Below are positions 19,101 to 29,999 of a DNA stretch of 64,000 bases, in pieces. The translations under genes and the position numbers were made by a program. Source of the DNA: Catonia carolina (taxonomy: Eukaryota > Arthropoda > Insecta > Hemiptera > Achilidae). Each line of letters starts with the position of its first letter. Positions within the stretch are counted from its first letter, which is position 1. The stretch is from assembly GCA_035578175.1 (NCBI GenBank), contig JAQMRL010000006.1:66510001-66574000 (forward strand), given 5' to 3'. The notes under the pieces were generated by a model, which saw nothing but the letters and a program-made list of their open reading frames with translations, had not been told where the DNA came from and did no database searches.

Positions 19101-19479
19101 TGAAGGGTAGCAACAGACTTAAAAAAAGAAAAACAACGGCTCAACCGTGTTTCACCAGACACTGAAATGAAAACACAGCCAAACTTGTACTTCAGGGGCA
19201 TAGAAAAACTTCCACCACTCTGCCTTAGGAAAACAGCCACAGGATTTGGCAGAGTAAATCCATATTTCTATTCTCTGAATCCATGCAAAGCATAACCCAG
19301 AAAAACTAGCAGGTAGAGCAAACTCGCTGTTGAAGAAGCGAAGGTGTGATTTAAAAATCTATCCCGGGTCTAAGAATGAAAAATTTAATTTTAAAGTCCT
19401 TTAATTTTTAAAGTCTTATTTCAGTAATAGATAATTTCATCAAAACGTTCTTAAAATTGATCTTTTATTCCTCTTATCT
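16166..19479. other. Body of the left arm; no gene recognised
   Basis: About 3.3 kb of duplicated, AT-rich sequence. The best-conserved parts against the right arm are 17080-17460, which includes a GC-richer patch (CAGCTGCAGAAGAAACC, AGATAGCGCAGA), and 17460-18540. They could be noncoding exons or transposon parts. No open frame has recognisable motifs. About 18900-19300 has no clear partner. Confidence 0.5.
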
Positions 19480-19600
19480 GGGAAGGTGTGTCACCAGGTT
19501 CCGTTCTACCTCCGCTTCTCTACACTCTGTTTAATAGTTTTTCTCTATTAATAGTTTTGGGCATTCGACTAGTCTACTGTGAAATTGTACATAAAACGTA
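19480..19600 (+). pseudogene. Jockey-type LINE RT scrap
   Basis: GVSPGSVLPPLLYTLFN is readable in the plus strand, corresponding to the GVPQGSVLGPLLY motif of Jockey-like reverse transcriptases. The paired segment in the right arm (31240-31370, minus) keeps more of the domain. The junction after LYTLFN reflects a deletion of roughly 490 bp relative to that copy. Confidence 0.65.
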
Positions 19601-19689
19601 GTTGTTAGGACATTTTGAAATTTGTAAAAAACCCATGTTGGGTGGTGTTAGCGCCATTTCCCACTAAGATGTTTTAAGAAATTCTTTTT

Positions 19690-20180
19690 TTTCTTTCTCT
19701 TGCCTAAATGAATATGTAAGAAGTAAAAAGTTATTTCCATGTGGAAATTTTGAAATCGAGGTTTCATCGAATATAGGCTAACTTTTTCAGAACCCCTGAA
19801 CCCAAAAAATAAAACATGGGGTGTAATAAACATGTAATAAAACATGGACCCAAAACATGTTTTTAGCGATTAGTCAGTGTGTGTTAGAACACAATATCTT
19901 AAGAACGGAACTTTGTACGAATGCCTATGTTAGGTATCACTAAAAAACCCGACATGAACGTTTTTATCAAAATTGGTCAACCGGAAGTACTAGTTTTTCG
20001 TGTAGTTTTTCACTTTTGTAAATTTTCTTAAAATCGGCTTTTACGAACTGTTTTTTTTTTAAATCGTACAATTTTATACTGGTTTACTTACTTTATGTTT
20101 TAACTATAAACGGACTTATGCTGAAAAGTGAAGTACTCATCAATTCTACCCTAGAGTATGGTCCTAACATAGCTGCGTAA
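19690..20180 (+). repeat. (GT)n TIR-family copy
   Basis: Begins at CTTTCTCTTGCC (about 19694), the terminal motif of this family. It shares AAGAACGGAAC, GTACGAA and TCGGTCAACCGGAAGTA with the copies at 30000-30680, 42829-43768 and 45757-46520. Not coding; the 3' end is indistinct. Confidence 0.6.
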
Positions 20181-20232
20181 GGTACCCTCGCAACATATTA
20201 TCAATTTGTATAAATATTAATTGTAGTAAATA

Positions 20233-20901
20233 CAGTCGGACCTCTATTTATCGAACTCTATACATCAAAATTCTCTATGTATCGAAGTACGTATTTTCTG
20301 AGTCCTGTCAAATTTTAATGGAAAAATGTTTCTGTATATCGAAAATAAATTATATATATCGAACTAAATTTTATTGAAAAGATAAAAAGAACTCCATGTA
20401 GCCCTCTCATCACACACTAGTCAATCCGAGACATTGAGAGACAGAGAGAGAGTGTGAGAGAGAGTGAAAGAGAAAGATCGAGTGAGAGAATGAGAGAGAG
20501 AGACCAACGTGAAAATACACGAGACAATACAGTACCTACGTAGACCATTGTGGTCACATTACAAGAGTAGTGTGATACTTTTATAAAAAGTACAATCAAA
20601 AATACGTAAATACAATGATGTGGACGAAGCAGTTTTCTGATGGGTAAAAAATGTTACGAGATGAAAACATGACTAAGCAAAAGAGAAAATTTGTTCTTTT
20701 TGTGGACAATTGCCCTACACATCCGTCTTCACAATAAAACAAACCTTTTTTTAAACAAATATTGTTTATAGGCAATATGGTTTTGGTCGCAATCTCACTT
20801 AATTTAAGTAGCAGTTATAATGAGAAACAAAACAGAGTTTCTATTGTATTAGCTAATTCCTTATATGGAAATTATAACTTCGATAAACGGACGTCCGACT
20901 G
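20233..20901. mobile_element. Pogo/Tigger-like MITE with TA target duplication
   Basis: 669 bp with inverted ends beginning CAGTCGGAC on both sides (left CAGTCGGACCTCTATTTATC; right, reversed, CAGTCGGACGTCCGTTTATC), flanked by TA at 20231-20232 and 20902-20903. CAGT...ACCTC ends and TA targets are typical of pogo/Tigger. No transposase is encoded. A GA-rich tract lies at 20435-20512. A truncated inverted copy is spread over 25479-28705, interrupted by other elements. Confidence 0.75.
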
Positions 20902-21026
20902 TATTAGCAATAACAGTAATTTAGTAATATGTGTTTCGTTTTCGTGTAATTTTCAGAGAAAATATTTATTATTAGTAATATTACGCTGTTAATTAATTAA
21001 TTTACTTAAAAGGTTCTATAATGTAC

Positions 21027-21039
21027 TACATGTCCACCA
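21027..21039. repeat. 13-bp target duplication of LINE B
   Basis: TACATGTCCACCA here and at 24256-24268 bracket LINE B exactly. Confidence 0.85.
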
Positions 21040-21184
21040 AGCCCTAGGTGAGGACAGAATCTCATATGAGTTTTTAAAGAATGCGCCACCTGCGTTTCTG
21101 CAAAGATTATTAATAGTTTATAATAGGATTTACGAGGACGGTATAGTACCTGAAAGTTATAAGAAGTCTGTTATTTCCCCAATA

Positions 21185-21196
21185 TATAAAAAGGGA
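21185..21196. repeat. 12-bp target duplication of LINE A
   Basis: TATAAAAAGGGA here and at 22349-22360 delimit LINE A exactly. The site codes for the IYKKG segment of LINE B. Confidence 0.88.
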
Positions 21197-22348
21197 TACA
21201 TGGAGACACTCAATGTATACACGATACATGGAGACACACATGGTGTTGGTTGATCTAGAGAAAGCATATGATAATGTCCCAGTAGAAAGACTATTTTATG
21301 TACTGGAAAAATATGTGCATTATAAGTACATATGTGCCATTAAAGATCTTAACACCAACCAAAAAAGTGTTATAAAAAGTAAAAATATGGTTTCGGAATG
21401 TTTCCTTATAACTAAGGGCCTCAGACAAGGTTGCTGTATGTCCCCAACTCTCTTCAAGATATATATTAATGAAGTATTAAAAGAGTGGCAAAATAAATGC
21501 TCTAGGATGGGGATAAAAATTGAAGAAAGATTTCTCCACACACTTCTGTTTGCAGATGATCAGGTTGTTATAGCAGGAGATGAGTTTGACATCCAGTATC
21601 TGATGAGAAAGTTGACAGAAACCTTTGAAAAATGGGGTTTGAAAATAAATTATGGCAAAACCAAATATTTGGTAGCTGGAGGAGACGCGGTAGCTGGAAA
21701 AGACGTGAAAGTTCTGGTTGTCGATAATAAAATAATTACAGGATGTGAGGAAGTGAAATACCTGGGAGTAGTTCTTTCAAGAAAAGGAAATAGTGAGCAA
21801 GAAATTACAGAGCGGATCACAAATGCCATAAAAGTCATCAGTCAACTTAACCCACTGCTTTGTCAGAAACTCTCAGTCTAAGGACTAAAAGAATGATGAA
21901 CGATGCCATCCTTAGAAGTGTTCTGATGTATGGCGCAGAAGCATGGGAGTTAACAAAAAGAAATAAAGATAGACTGAATGCAGTGGAAATGGACTTCCTG
22001 AGACGCAGCTGCAGGGTATCTAGGATAGGGCACACAAGAAATGAGGAAATAAGAAGAAGAATGAATCAACAGGAGTCAGTTGTTGAAGCAATAGAAAGTC
22101 GCCAACTGTTATGGTATGGACATGTAAAAAGAATGTCAGAAGCTAGATGGCCCAAGTTCATAATGGAATGGACACCTCAGGAAAGGAGAAAAAGGGGGCG
22201 CCCTCCTAGAAAATGGGAGCAAGACATTCAAAACGCCATGAATTTGAGGCAACTGGCGCCTGAAGATGCACTGGATAGGGGCAAATGGAGGTTGAGATGC
22301 GAGAAACGGCCTGATGATGCTGTAAGAAACCTCGCTTAAGTAAGTAAG
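21197..22348 (+). mobile_element. LINE A, 5'-truncated, 1.15 kb
   Basis: A LINE 3' segment inserted in LINE B. It starts just before the RT palm and ends with a (TAAG)n-type tail (TTAAGTAAGTAAGT), a microsatellite tail like those of RTE-type LINEs. At its 5' end ATACATGGAGACAC occurs twice, 28 bp apart (21196 and 21224), as a template-jump or repair scar could leave. It must be younger than LINE B. Confidence 0.88.
21213..22339 (+). pseudogene. LINE A RT and C-terminal domain, one frameshift
   Basis: The first frame (21213-21881) holds RT motifs HMVLVDLEKAYDNVP, LRQGCCMSPTLFKIYINEV and LLFADDQVV, with the FADD catalytic box intact. The second (21860-22339) holds the domain after RT: SVLMYGAEAWELT, LLWYGHVKRMSE, RKRGRPPRKW and RGKWRLRCE. 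One single-base indel near 21862 separates them; otherwise the 375-codon frame is clean. The GHV..M / RGRP..RW region is typical of RTE-like and related insect LINEs; clade not certain. Confidence 0.85.
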
Positions 22349-23468
22349 TATAAAAAGGGAGATAGAGCTTAGGTTACAAATTACAGAGGAATTACTTTTG
22401 GTAATGCCATTGCGAAGTTATTCACTAGACTTTTATTAAACCGAATCACAAAATGGGTAGAAAATTAGAAGGTAATAAAAGAATTCCAAGCAGGATTTCG
22501 TAAGGCATGCAGCACATAAGATAATATTTTCACCTTGATGAATTTGATTAAAATTAAGTTGAGTGTCAAGAGGCAGAAAGAGTGTGCCTTTGTCGTGGAC
22601 CTAAATTCGGCATTCAATCGCATTAATAGACATTCTCTATTTTATAAATTGTATACGATCGGTTTATCGTTTAACGTGATTAGGCTCCTACGAAGCCTGT
22701 ACGATGAGGTAATGGCCGCTGCACGGAACGGTGAACAATTGTCGGAGTATTTCGAACCATAATTTGGAGTGAAGCAAGGTTGTCTGTTAAGTCCTACCTT
22801 GTTTTCATTGTTCCTAAACAATATTGATAATTGGCTGGATGGAGGAATCAATGTAGGGGGTAACATCTTCAAAGTTTTGGCATACGCTGACTATCTAGTC
22901 TTGCTCTCTTCGAATTGGGTGACTCAGCAAATAATGATAATTGCATTCGAGGACTATTGTACGATGTGGAATCTGTCGGTAAATTTGGAAAAGTCTAGTA
23001 TTATTGTATTCAGAAATAGTGGTAAGCCTTCCAGGATGGAAAAGTGGAGCTATAAAGGAGAAAGAATAGGCATGGTGAACAGTTATAAATATTTGGGAGT
23101 ACAGTTGATGCCTGCATTATCCTGGAGCGAACACTTTGCGGTAAAAGCGGTTAAAGCTAAATTCTCACTTTATTCCTTTCAAACAGTTATTGAGAGGAAT
23201 GATATTGGTGTTAATAGCAAACTTAAAAGTTTTCCTAAAAGTTTTCTAAAAGGGGAAACGTTTCTTCTTGAAGATAGTATTTAACTTGCCACGGAATTCA
23301 TCTGGATTCTTTTTGTTGTTGGAGACAGGACTGCAGCCAATTTTCCTTTACGCGCTGCGATTACACTTAAAGTAAATTCGACACTGTCTCATACTGGAGA
23401 ATGATCATTACCCAATTTTTTTGGCACAGGAAGTGATTCGGAAAGAATTGTTTTGGGCTAAGGATTGA

Positions 23469-23960
23469 ATGAAGATCTGCAGTTTGTATAATGTGGCTCT
23501 ATCTTTCTTTGGTAAAAATAACATTAATATAGAAAACATAGTGAACGCGGTCAGCAATAGTTTGAGATCTACCCTGGAAGCGCATCGTGCTGGCTCTCAG
23601 AGTCGTTCTCTCTATAAAGGTCTGAAGGTATTTAATGAGTATGTTTATAGTTCTGAGAATTCGAAAATAGTTAATTGGTTCATGAAGCCGAGAGCTGAAC
23701 TTATTTTTATTTGAACAAGTACTCGTTTTCAACGACAAGGAAATTGTGCTCACTCTGAAACTTGAATCAAGAAGAAGATGTGTACAATTTTATAGCTGTC
23801 TGCTCGGGGCTGACTGAATTCAGATTGAGGAGTTTTAGAAGAGGTGCACTAAGTTTAGAATTCCTGATTGCGTACTAAATGGAAATGAATGGAGACGTAT
23901 AAGCCAATAATGCAGAAGAGCTTGTCCTTGTCGTTTAATGCTGATAGAAGAATTTAATTA
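23469..23960 (+). pseudogene. LINE B C-terminal remnant
   Basis: Degenerate counterpart of the LINE C-terminal region at 51730-52180: VNWFMKPRAELI here matches IRWFFKARMELI there, and both regions later read EEFNY/QEFNY near the end. The cysteine motif is decayed here. Stops and frameshifts throughout. Confidence 0.65.
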
Positions 23961-24268
23961 TTAGTTTTTGTTCTTTTATTCTTTGAAGAATTTTTTTATA
24001 TATTTTTTGCTTTAAATTTTTAATTTCTTAAATATAATAATAATAAGTTTTTTCTTTTATTAATAATAACCTCCAACCTCTTTGATGGTCTCAGGGCCAT
24101 GAGATTTGTCTGCGTTGTAAATATTTGTAATTCTGTAATTTCCAGTTATGTTTACGTTATGTTTTTAATTTTCTATTTGTTTTTAAGTTTACGTGGAAAC
24201 TACATTGTATATTTTGTTACAAATAAAGACTCTATTATTAGTATATTTTTATTATTACATGTCCACCA

Positions 24269-25379
24269 CGAATCACCCATGTATTATCTAGTTTTATTTT
24301 TATAATTTTTCCAAAAAAGCAGAGTCTCCCAGAACTTAACCTAACGTGGTCTAAAAAGGACCGTATAAGAGGAAACATTAGCAATACGTGTTTGTGTAGT
24401 AATCAATTCATCGTTCTAAAAGAAAACTTAGTTTTACAATTCTTTTTATCAAATCAGCACAATTTTATTATCTGCTTTTATATACAGGAAAAGTAGCAAC
24501 AAATAATATAATTATGATTGAAGAATATACAACGTAACATTATTAATAAAATGTTGAAATTAAATTTTAGTTTTTCAGATTGTTCCTTTTTTCCAACTAA
24601 AATAAATTCATTTTGAAATGATTGGGGATTAAAATTTAAAAAAATATATATTTACACGCACGTTGTGTTTTTAAGGTAAAATTAATTTTATTCAAATCTT
24701 TATATTTAGGTACTTTACATTATAAAATTTCTTCAAAGAATACAGCAATCTTAATTCTTATTACTTGCATTCTTCTCGTTAACTTAAAACTTCTCATTTA
24801 CGTTTGAATGTTCTTTTATACGTTTTATTATTTCTTATAACTTTCTTACGGAAACATTTAAAATTTCCATCCTTCATTTTCCGGTGTCCATCGTGCATCA
24901 CACCTAGATGTCAAAAACTACAAGAGAGCAACGAACAATTTTCGGAATTGTAATCTACACACAAAGTTAGTAGGCCAGGATTGGGTTTGATGTTATGGCC
25001 TTAACCTTAAGTGGGCCGAAACCCCGGACGTCAAGAAATAAGCTCGGCATTTGGAAACAAAAATAGTGTCATTTGATTTTTGATAAGGAGTAGATATATG
25101 TTCTTGAAAGCACATAATTAAATGTGTAATAATATTCTAGGTTTCACTAGTAATCTTTCACAGTAGATTCAATTCAGTAGGTCACGAAATAGAGATGGTT
25201 TGGTGGTAGTTTGAGTTTTCACTATTGCATTCGTTTATTTAATCTTGAAAAATATTTGGTTACACAAAAAGTCTCATACAACCTATGATACCGTTGATAT
25301 AGTCGAAGAAAATTTAACAATTTTATTGTTCCGAAATAGCTGGCAAGTAAACATATGTCATAAAACTCCACCGTGTTCC
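24269..25379. other. Centre of the inverted duplication; no gene seen
   Basis: About 1.1 kb without a detectable partner in either arm and without recognisable coding sequence. Once LINE B is discounted, this is the remaining spacer between the two arms. Confidence 0.5.
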
Positions 25380-25533
25380 CTGGTCACCAACCACTTGATG
25401 TAATATTACTAATAATAAATATTTTCCCTGAAAACTACACGAAAACGAAATACATATAACAAATTATTCGTAATGCTAATACAGTCGGACCTCCGTATAT
25501 TGAAATTATAGGTCCCATATAAAGAATTTCATA

Positions 25534-27182
25534 TTGTAACCGTTGTTCCTTTTTTTTTTGATTTTTTCGTGTTGGACGTTTGTAATTTGTTTAGTTGGCG
25601 CTCGCTTGTTTTGTGTTGAAATTCTACTTGAGAGATGCTGTTATCTGGCGGCGTTGAAGTTAAGTTTTCTCCTTTTTCTCTCGTTGATTCGTGCCTGCGT
25701 TGTTAACGTGAATAGTTGTAAATTGTGCGGTTTTCCTTAAGTTATTATGTAGTGAAAATTTATATTTTTATTGCTTTTTGAATAAAAGCAATGGCTTCGT
25801 GTTACATTGGTCTGCGTTTACCTTTTTTTGGATATAAGTTTTATTACATGTTTTCAATTCTCAAGATATATCTGTAGATGATTTTTCCAAGTTGATGTTT
25901 GGTGAATACCTTTTCTTAAATTACTATTTGCGTTTCCAAGCCTGATTAAATAAAAGTCAAGTATCATGAAATTAGGTAACCGGCTGTGGGACAATGGGAC
26001 AGGGATGTCAGTTGATGTTTCTACGTAACCAAGAATTTTGACTTAACTGGAATTCAGCTGTAAGTAGTATTTTCCTAGTATTAATCTTTTGGAGGATGTT
26101 TGTCTTGTCAAGCTTAAGGGAGTCCTCACCTACTTGGAGTTTTTTTATTTAATGTACAGTCAGTTCAGTTCTAATCGCTATAGTTTTTTTTTAATTATTG
26201 AACATTAATCTTGTATTTACTTATGAATGACCTATTAAAAGGTGTGATTATGTACATTACGGTTACTCAAAAATTTTGTTATTTTTCATAATTATGCATT
26301 CCGATTTAAAAGTTGTTTTGATGTAATTTTGCCTTTTTTGGGAGCAACTGTTTTGGTAAAATGTTTATGTAAATTACATTGTAACGTATAAAAAAAATTA
26401 CATTTTGGTATAAAAAAAAATACTTACTCCAAATAGAAATGTTTCGGTTGGCCAACCATAATGTATTTTTCATATTAATTACTATATTTTATTACATTAG
26501 TTTTAAAAAATAAAACAAATGGTTGTAAATTTGATATTTGTAGTTGCACACTAATGTATTTATAATTGTTAATGTACAAACCTAATAGGTATTTACTTAT
26601 GGTTATATGTAAATTCATTTTGGTTATTTTTTATTTTTACTACCTTTTGTCTAAATTGTCTTATACCTGAAAATAATTTTTTTTTAAATAATCTTGAATA
26701 CCTTTTCTTTAAAAATTTGTTTACTGTGGCTTTCTTATCTGCCGATTTGTTTTGGCTGGGTTTTATGGGCCGGGAAGGCCACGTAATTGATTTAATTTTA
26801 GTTTTTAAATGCACATCTATTATGTGGCAAGATATCTACAGATATCTTGAGAATTGAAAACATGTAATAAAACTTCAATCAAAAAAAAAGGTAAACGCAG
26901 ACCAATGTAACACAAAGCCATTGCTTTTATTCAAAAAGCAATAAAAATGCAAATTTTCACTACATAATAACTTAAGGGAAACCGCACAATTCACAACCAT
27001 TCACGTCAACAACGCAGGCCGAATCAACGAGACAAAAAGGGGAAAACTTAACTTGAACGCCACCAGATACCAGCACCTCTCAAGTAAAATTTCAACACAA
27101 AACCAGCGAGCGCCAACTAAACAAATTACAAACGTCCAACACGGAAAATCAAACCAAAAAAAAAGTGTAACAACAGTTACAA
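25534..27182. mobile_element. TIR element with ~350-bp inverted arms
   Basis: 1649 bp. Arms 25534-25890 and 26830-27182 are near-complementary over about 350 bp and begin TTGTAAC.GTTGTT. It is flanked by TA (25532-25533, 27183-27184) and sits inside the right-arm copy of the pogo-like MITE, whose left-arm copy is uninterrupted at this place. The middle (about 940 bp) has no recognisable protein; a 73-codon basic frame at 26593-26814 (minus) matches nothing I know. TA targets fit Tc1/mariner-like mobilisation; nonautonomous. Confidence 0.8.
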
Positions 27183-27261
27183 TATACTGTAGAAACTCTG
27201 TTTTGTTTCTCATTATAACTGCTACTTATATTAAGTGAGATTTCGACCGAAACTATAGTAC

Positions 27262-27480
27262 GTTTGTTTTTGGAAGAAGCTTGTAAGGGAAGGGCGAGTA
27301 GGTAGAGTAGGGATAGTTTCAAAGGGGCAAATGTTGTCTCCTTCTCACTTAATAATCATTCCCTCTCCTTCTAACCGTATACTATGTTACAACTACGAGG
27401 TGCTTAACCCACTAATAAACAGAACAGCTCAGCGGCCCACAGCGTTGGAAGGAAAGCTTCTAGCTAGAACAAATGACATG
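27262..27480. other. Unassigned 220 bp inserted in right arm
   Basis: Absent from the left arm at the matching place (near 20760). It lies next to the mariner. No gene or known repeat seen. Confidence 0.4.
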
Positions 27481-27482
27481 TA

Positions 27483-28409
27483 CGAGGTCTGTCCAATAAA
27501 TACGCGAACTTGTGCAAGCTAGCGCCCATGACGCGGACTATAGTCCCACACACTGGCGGTCCTAGTTGCCTGATTCCCAATGAGCCGTCAGTGCTTGGCG
27601 GATCGTCAAACTGTGCCTATAGTGCTAGTTATGTTAGTTTCTGTTGTCCTTGTTTTTACTGTTTGTCGAAAATGGAAACTGACGAAATCACGGAGCAAAG
27701 AATCAATATCAAGTTTTGGTGAAGTGCAGTAAAAGTTATAAAGAAATTACTGAAATATTTACAGCTGTTTACGGTGATAATGCTCTGAAGAAAATATCAG
27801 TTTTCACGTAGATTAAGCGTTTTAAAGATGGCCGACAAGACGCCACGGATGATGCAAGGCCAGGACGACCTTCAACCACCTGTGTTGGACGACAACATTG
27901 ATCATGTGCAGTCCCTTGTCATTACTGATCGTCGAAAAACTGTCTGAATAATAGCTAATGAACTGAATCTAGGAAAATCAACAATGCACACTATTTTAAC
28001 CGAACATTTGTCAAGGTGATGGATGGATCCTTCACCATGACAATGCACCTGCACATTTAGCATTGATTGTTCGCCAGTTTTTGGCAAAAAATTCTATCAC
28101 CATCCTTGATCATCTTTCTTCTTCGCCAGATATCACCCCCTGCGACTTTTTCTTATTTCCAAAATGCAAAAATGTGATGAAGGAACATCACTGGGAAGAT
28201 TCGGACACAATAAAGCAAGAACCGACGAGAACACTAAAAAGCCTAACTGCTGCAGACCTCCAAGGGTGCTTTAAACAGTGAAAAAGAAAATGGAATAAGT
28301 GCATAACAACAAATGGAAAGTACTTTGAAGGGGACAAAATTGATGTAGACTAAATTTTGCAAAATAAAGTTTTATGTGCTCAGTTCGCGTATTTATTGGA
28401 CAGACCTCG
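27483..28409 (+). mobile_element. Mariner element, internally deleted, perfect TIRs
   Basis: 927 bp. Inverted ends start CGAGGTCTGTCCAATAAATA and are identical for about 28 bp (27483-27510 against 28409-28382), flanked by TA on both sides. Inside are the N-terminal part of a mariner transposase (from METDEITEQRINIKFW at about 27672, then GRQDATDDARPGRPST) and, after a deletion, the C-terminal part from HHDNAPAHLALIVRQFLAK (about 28030-28280). The catalytic middle is missing. Confidence 0.88.
27672..28350 (+). pseudogene. Mariner transposase, core deleted
   Basis: The N-terminal helix-turn-helix half has frameshifts between 27720 and 27900. The C-terminal part keeps HHDNAPAH, with the second catalytic Asp of the DDD triad, and SPDITPCDFFLFPK, with the third. 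The first Asp region is lost with the deletion. It ends at KYFEGDKIDVD before the right TIR. No function possible. Confidence 0.85.
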
Positions 28410-28666
28410 TATATTGCTTATAAAACAGTATTTGTTTACAATATAGTTTCCTTTTTTGTGGAGACGGATGTGTAGGGCAATTGATCGCAGAAAGAACAAC
28501 TTTTCTCGTTTGCTTAGTCATGTTTTTATCTCGTAACATTTTTACCCATTTGAAAACTGTTTGTCCACATTATCGTATTTACATATTTTTGGTTGTACAT
28601 AGTATAAGAGTATCAAACTACTCTTGTAATGTGACCACAGTGGCCAACGTACTGTATTGTCACGTT

Positions 28667-28689
28667 GCTCTCACTCTCTCTCTCTCTCA
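28667..28689. repeat. TC-rich tract
   Basis: Counterpart of the GA-rich tract at 20435-20512 in the left arm, in inverted orientation. Confidence 0.8.
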
Positions 28690-28729
28690 ATGTTTCGGAT
28701 TGTGATAATCAAGAATGTTATTTGACAGC

Positions 28730-28975
28730 GTGAAGGGAATTTTCCGAATATAAATGGAGAGTCAAGTGGTTTTTCAATATCTTCATGCTCAGTATAAAAT
28801 TATGAACTCTTACCAGTACGCTAACCAATTGAAATTCACTTTATGTCTCTTTACAAAATATTTTACTTCATTAACTGCAACGTCAGTAGAGCGATTTCAG
28901 CGCTTAATTGATGGGATTAATAAAGATGGACAGGTTCTTGGTCTCAACATCAACCCACTAAAGTACTAAGGTATA
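28730..28975. repeat. Second copy of the dispersed 250-bp repeat
   Basis: Similar to 12412-12660 in the same orientation. It ends exactly where a mariner terminus begins (TA at 28974-28975). Unclassified. Confidence 0.55.
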
Positions 28976-29242
28976 CGAGGTGTGGCTATTAAATAAAGAG
29001 ACGGACGTTGTAAAAAATGTTAGTTTTACTTTATGCGTAATCATTTATTGTCACCTTCAATGTCACTCCTTCTCCATCCTTACAATGCTCCATGCGAATG
29101 TTCCATTGTTGAAAACAGTGCTGCAAGTCATCTGTTGTCAGCTCCTTTAGAGCTAGTGCCGTTTTCTCTTTTACAGCTTCCACAAACTCAAATCTTGTCC
29201 CTTTTAATGCAGATTTCACCTAACGGAACAGGTAGCAGATAA
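28976..29242 (-). pseudogene. Mariner 3' end with transposase C-terminus
   Basis: Minus strand. SALKGTRFEFVEAVKEKTALALKEL and LQHCFQQWNIRMEHC are mariner transposase C-terminal sequences, and the segment ends at a terminus CGAGGTGTGG with TA outside. The upstream part is absent; at about 29240 it meets a second mariner fragment in the opposite orientation. Confidence 0.85.
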
Positions 29243-29880
29243 TAGCATGTGATGAAACGTGGTTTTCTTACTTATGATCGTAAAACGATACGCCAGTCCA
29301 TGAGCTGGAAGAGTTGAACTTCACCGATAGCCCAAAAAAGCTCGAACGAGCAAGTCAAAATTTAAAGCAAATAGAATTGTTTTTTTTATATCTATGGGAT
29401 TGTGTACCTTCACTGGATTTCTGAAGGCTAAACAATTAATCAATATTACTACCTTGAGGTACTTTCTAAACTACGTCTAAGAGTAAGGAAAAAACGCTCA
29501 GAAATGTCGAAGGACAAATCATGGGTTCTCCACCAAGGCAATCCGCCAGCTCATTCCACGTTATCTGTCAAGAAGTTCCTAGCCAAGTACAGCATCTCAG
29601 TGTTAAAACATCCATTTTATTCACCAAATCTTGCAATATGTGACTTCTACCTGTTCCCTAAGGTGAAATCTGCAATAAGAGGGACAAGTCTTGAGCCTGT
29701 AGAAGCTGTAAAAGAGGAAGTGGGACGTGTCCTGACAGACCTGACGTTGTCCTGCTGATGTTTCCTGCTCCTAACGTGGAGCTGACAGAAGATGACTTCC
29801 AGACTGTTTCCAACAATGGAAAATTCGCATGGATCGTTGTAGAGACAGAGAAGGAGTTTATATTGAAAGTGAGAATAAGT
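29243..29880 (+). pseudogene. Mariner transposase catalytic and C-terminal region
   Basis: Plus strand. DETWFSYL (first catalytic Asp region) near 29249, then a degenerate linker, then from 29504 SWVLHQGNPPAHSTLSVKKFLAKYSI, SPNLAICDFYLFPKVKSAIRGTSLEPVEAVKEE. The second catalytic Asp (HHDN) is changed to HQGN, so it is catalytically dead as well as frameshifted. Its N-terminal half and left terminus are missing. Confidence 0.85.
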
Positions 29881-29999
29881 GATTACTATTTAAAGCCATT
29901 TTAAAGATCTGCTTAATTACTTCACAATAATGATAGTGCATAGGAAGTTGGATTACAGCAGATCTGGATTGAGTTTAAACATTGATAGATACTACTTTC

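Larger units (their letters stand above)
15035..20998 (+). repeat. Left arm of a large inverted duplication
   Basis: Matches the reverse complement of 25380-41505 as a colinear series. Approximate left/right pairs: 15035-15160/41505-41380; 15180-15560/41385-41010; 15600-16400/40500-39700; 16405-16790/37290-36880; 16790-17450/36170-35530; 17460-18900/34300-33240; 19300-19600/31420-30740; 19640-20180/30680-30000; 20410-20740/28705-28440; 20760-20860/27250-27170; 20870-20998/25530-25380. Similarity is moderate, with many substitutions and small indels, so it is old. Most gaps in the alignment are identifiable insertions in the right arm. Confidence 0.85.
21043..23284 (+). pseudogene. LINE B reverse transcriptase remnant
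   Basis: Plus strand. The fingers region at 21043-21196 ends IYKKG; after the LINE A insertion the frame resumes with YKKGDRA..TNYRGITFGN and continues with AFVVDLNSAFNRINRHSLF (palm), GVKQGCLLSPTLFSLFLNNID, and a degenerate catalytic box AYADYLVLL in place of xADD. A TAA at 22760-22762 breaks the frame between EYFEP and FGVKQG. Inactive. Confidence 0.85.
21040..24255 (+). mobile_element. LINE B, 5'-truncated, carrying nested LINE A
   Basis: After removing LINE A and one duplication it is about 2.05 kb. It starts abruptly inside the RT region (ALGEDRISYEFLKN) and ends after AATAAAGACTCTATTATTA, a 3' end much like that of the LINE fragment at 51642-52458, so both belong to one family. RT motifs are readable with stops and frameshifts. 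The 13-bp flanking duplication shows retroposition as a 5'-truncated copy. Confidence 0.88.

Noticed and set aside
20417..20599. Leucine/serine-rich minus-strand frame
   Set aside because: Arises from the GA-rich tract in the pogo-like MITE.
27053..27238. Frames in the arms of the long-TIR element
   Set aside because: The same arm sequence gives unrelated frames on both strands at both ends; no coding signature.
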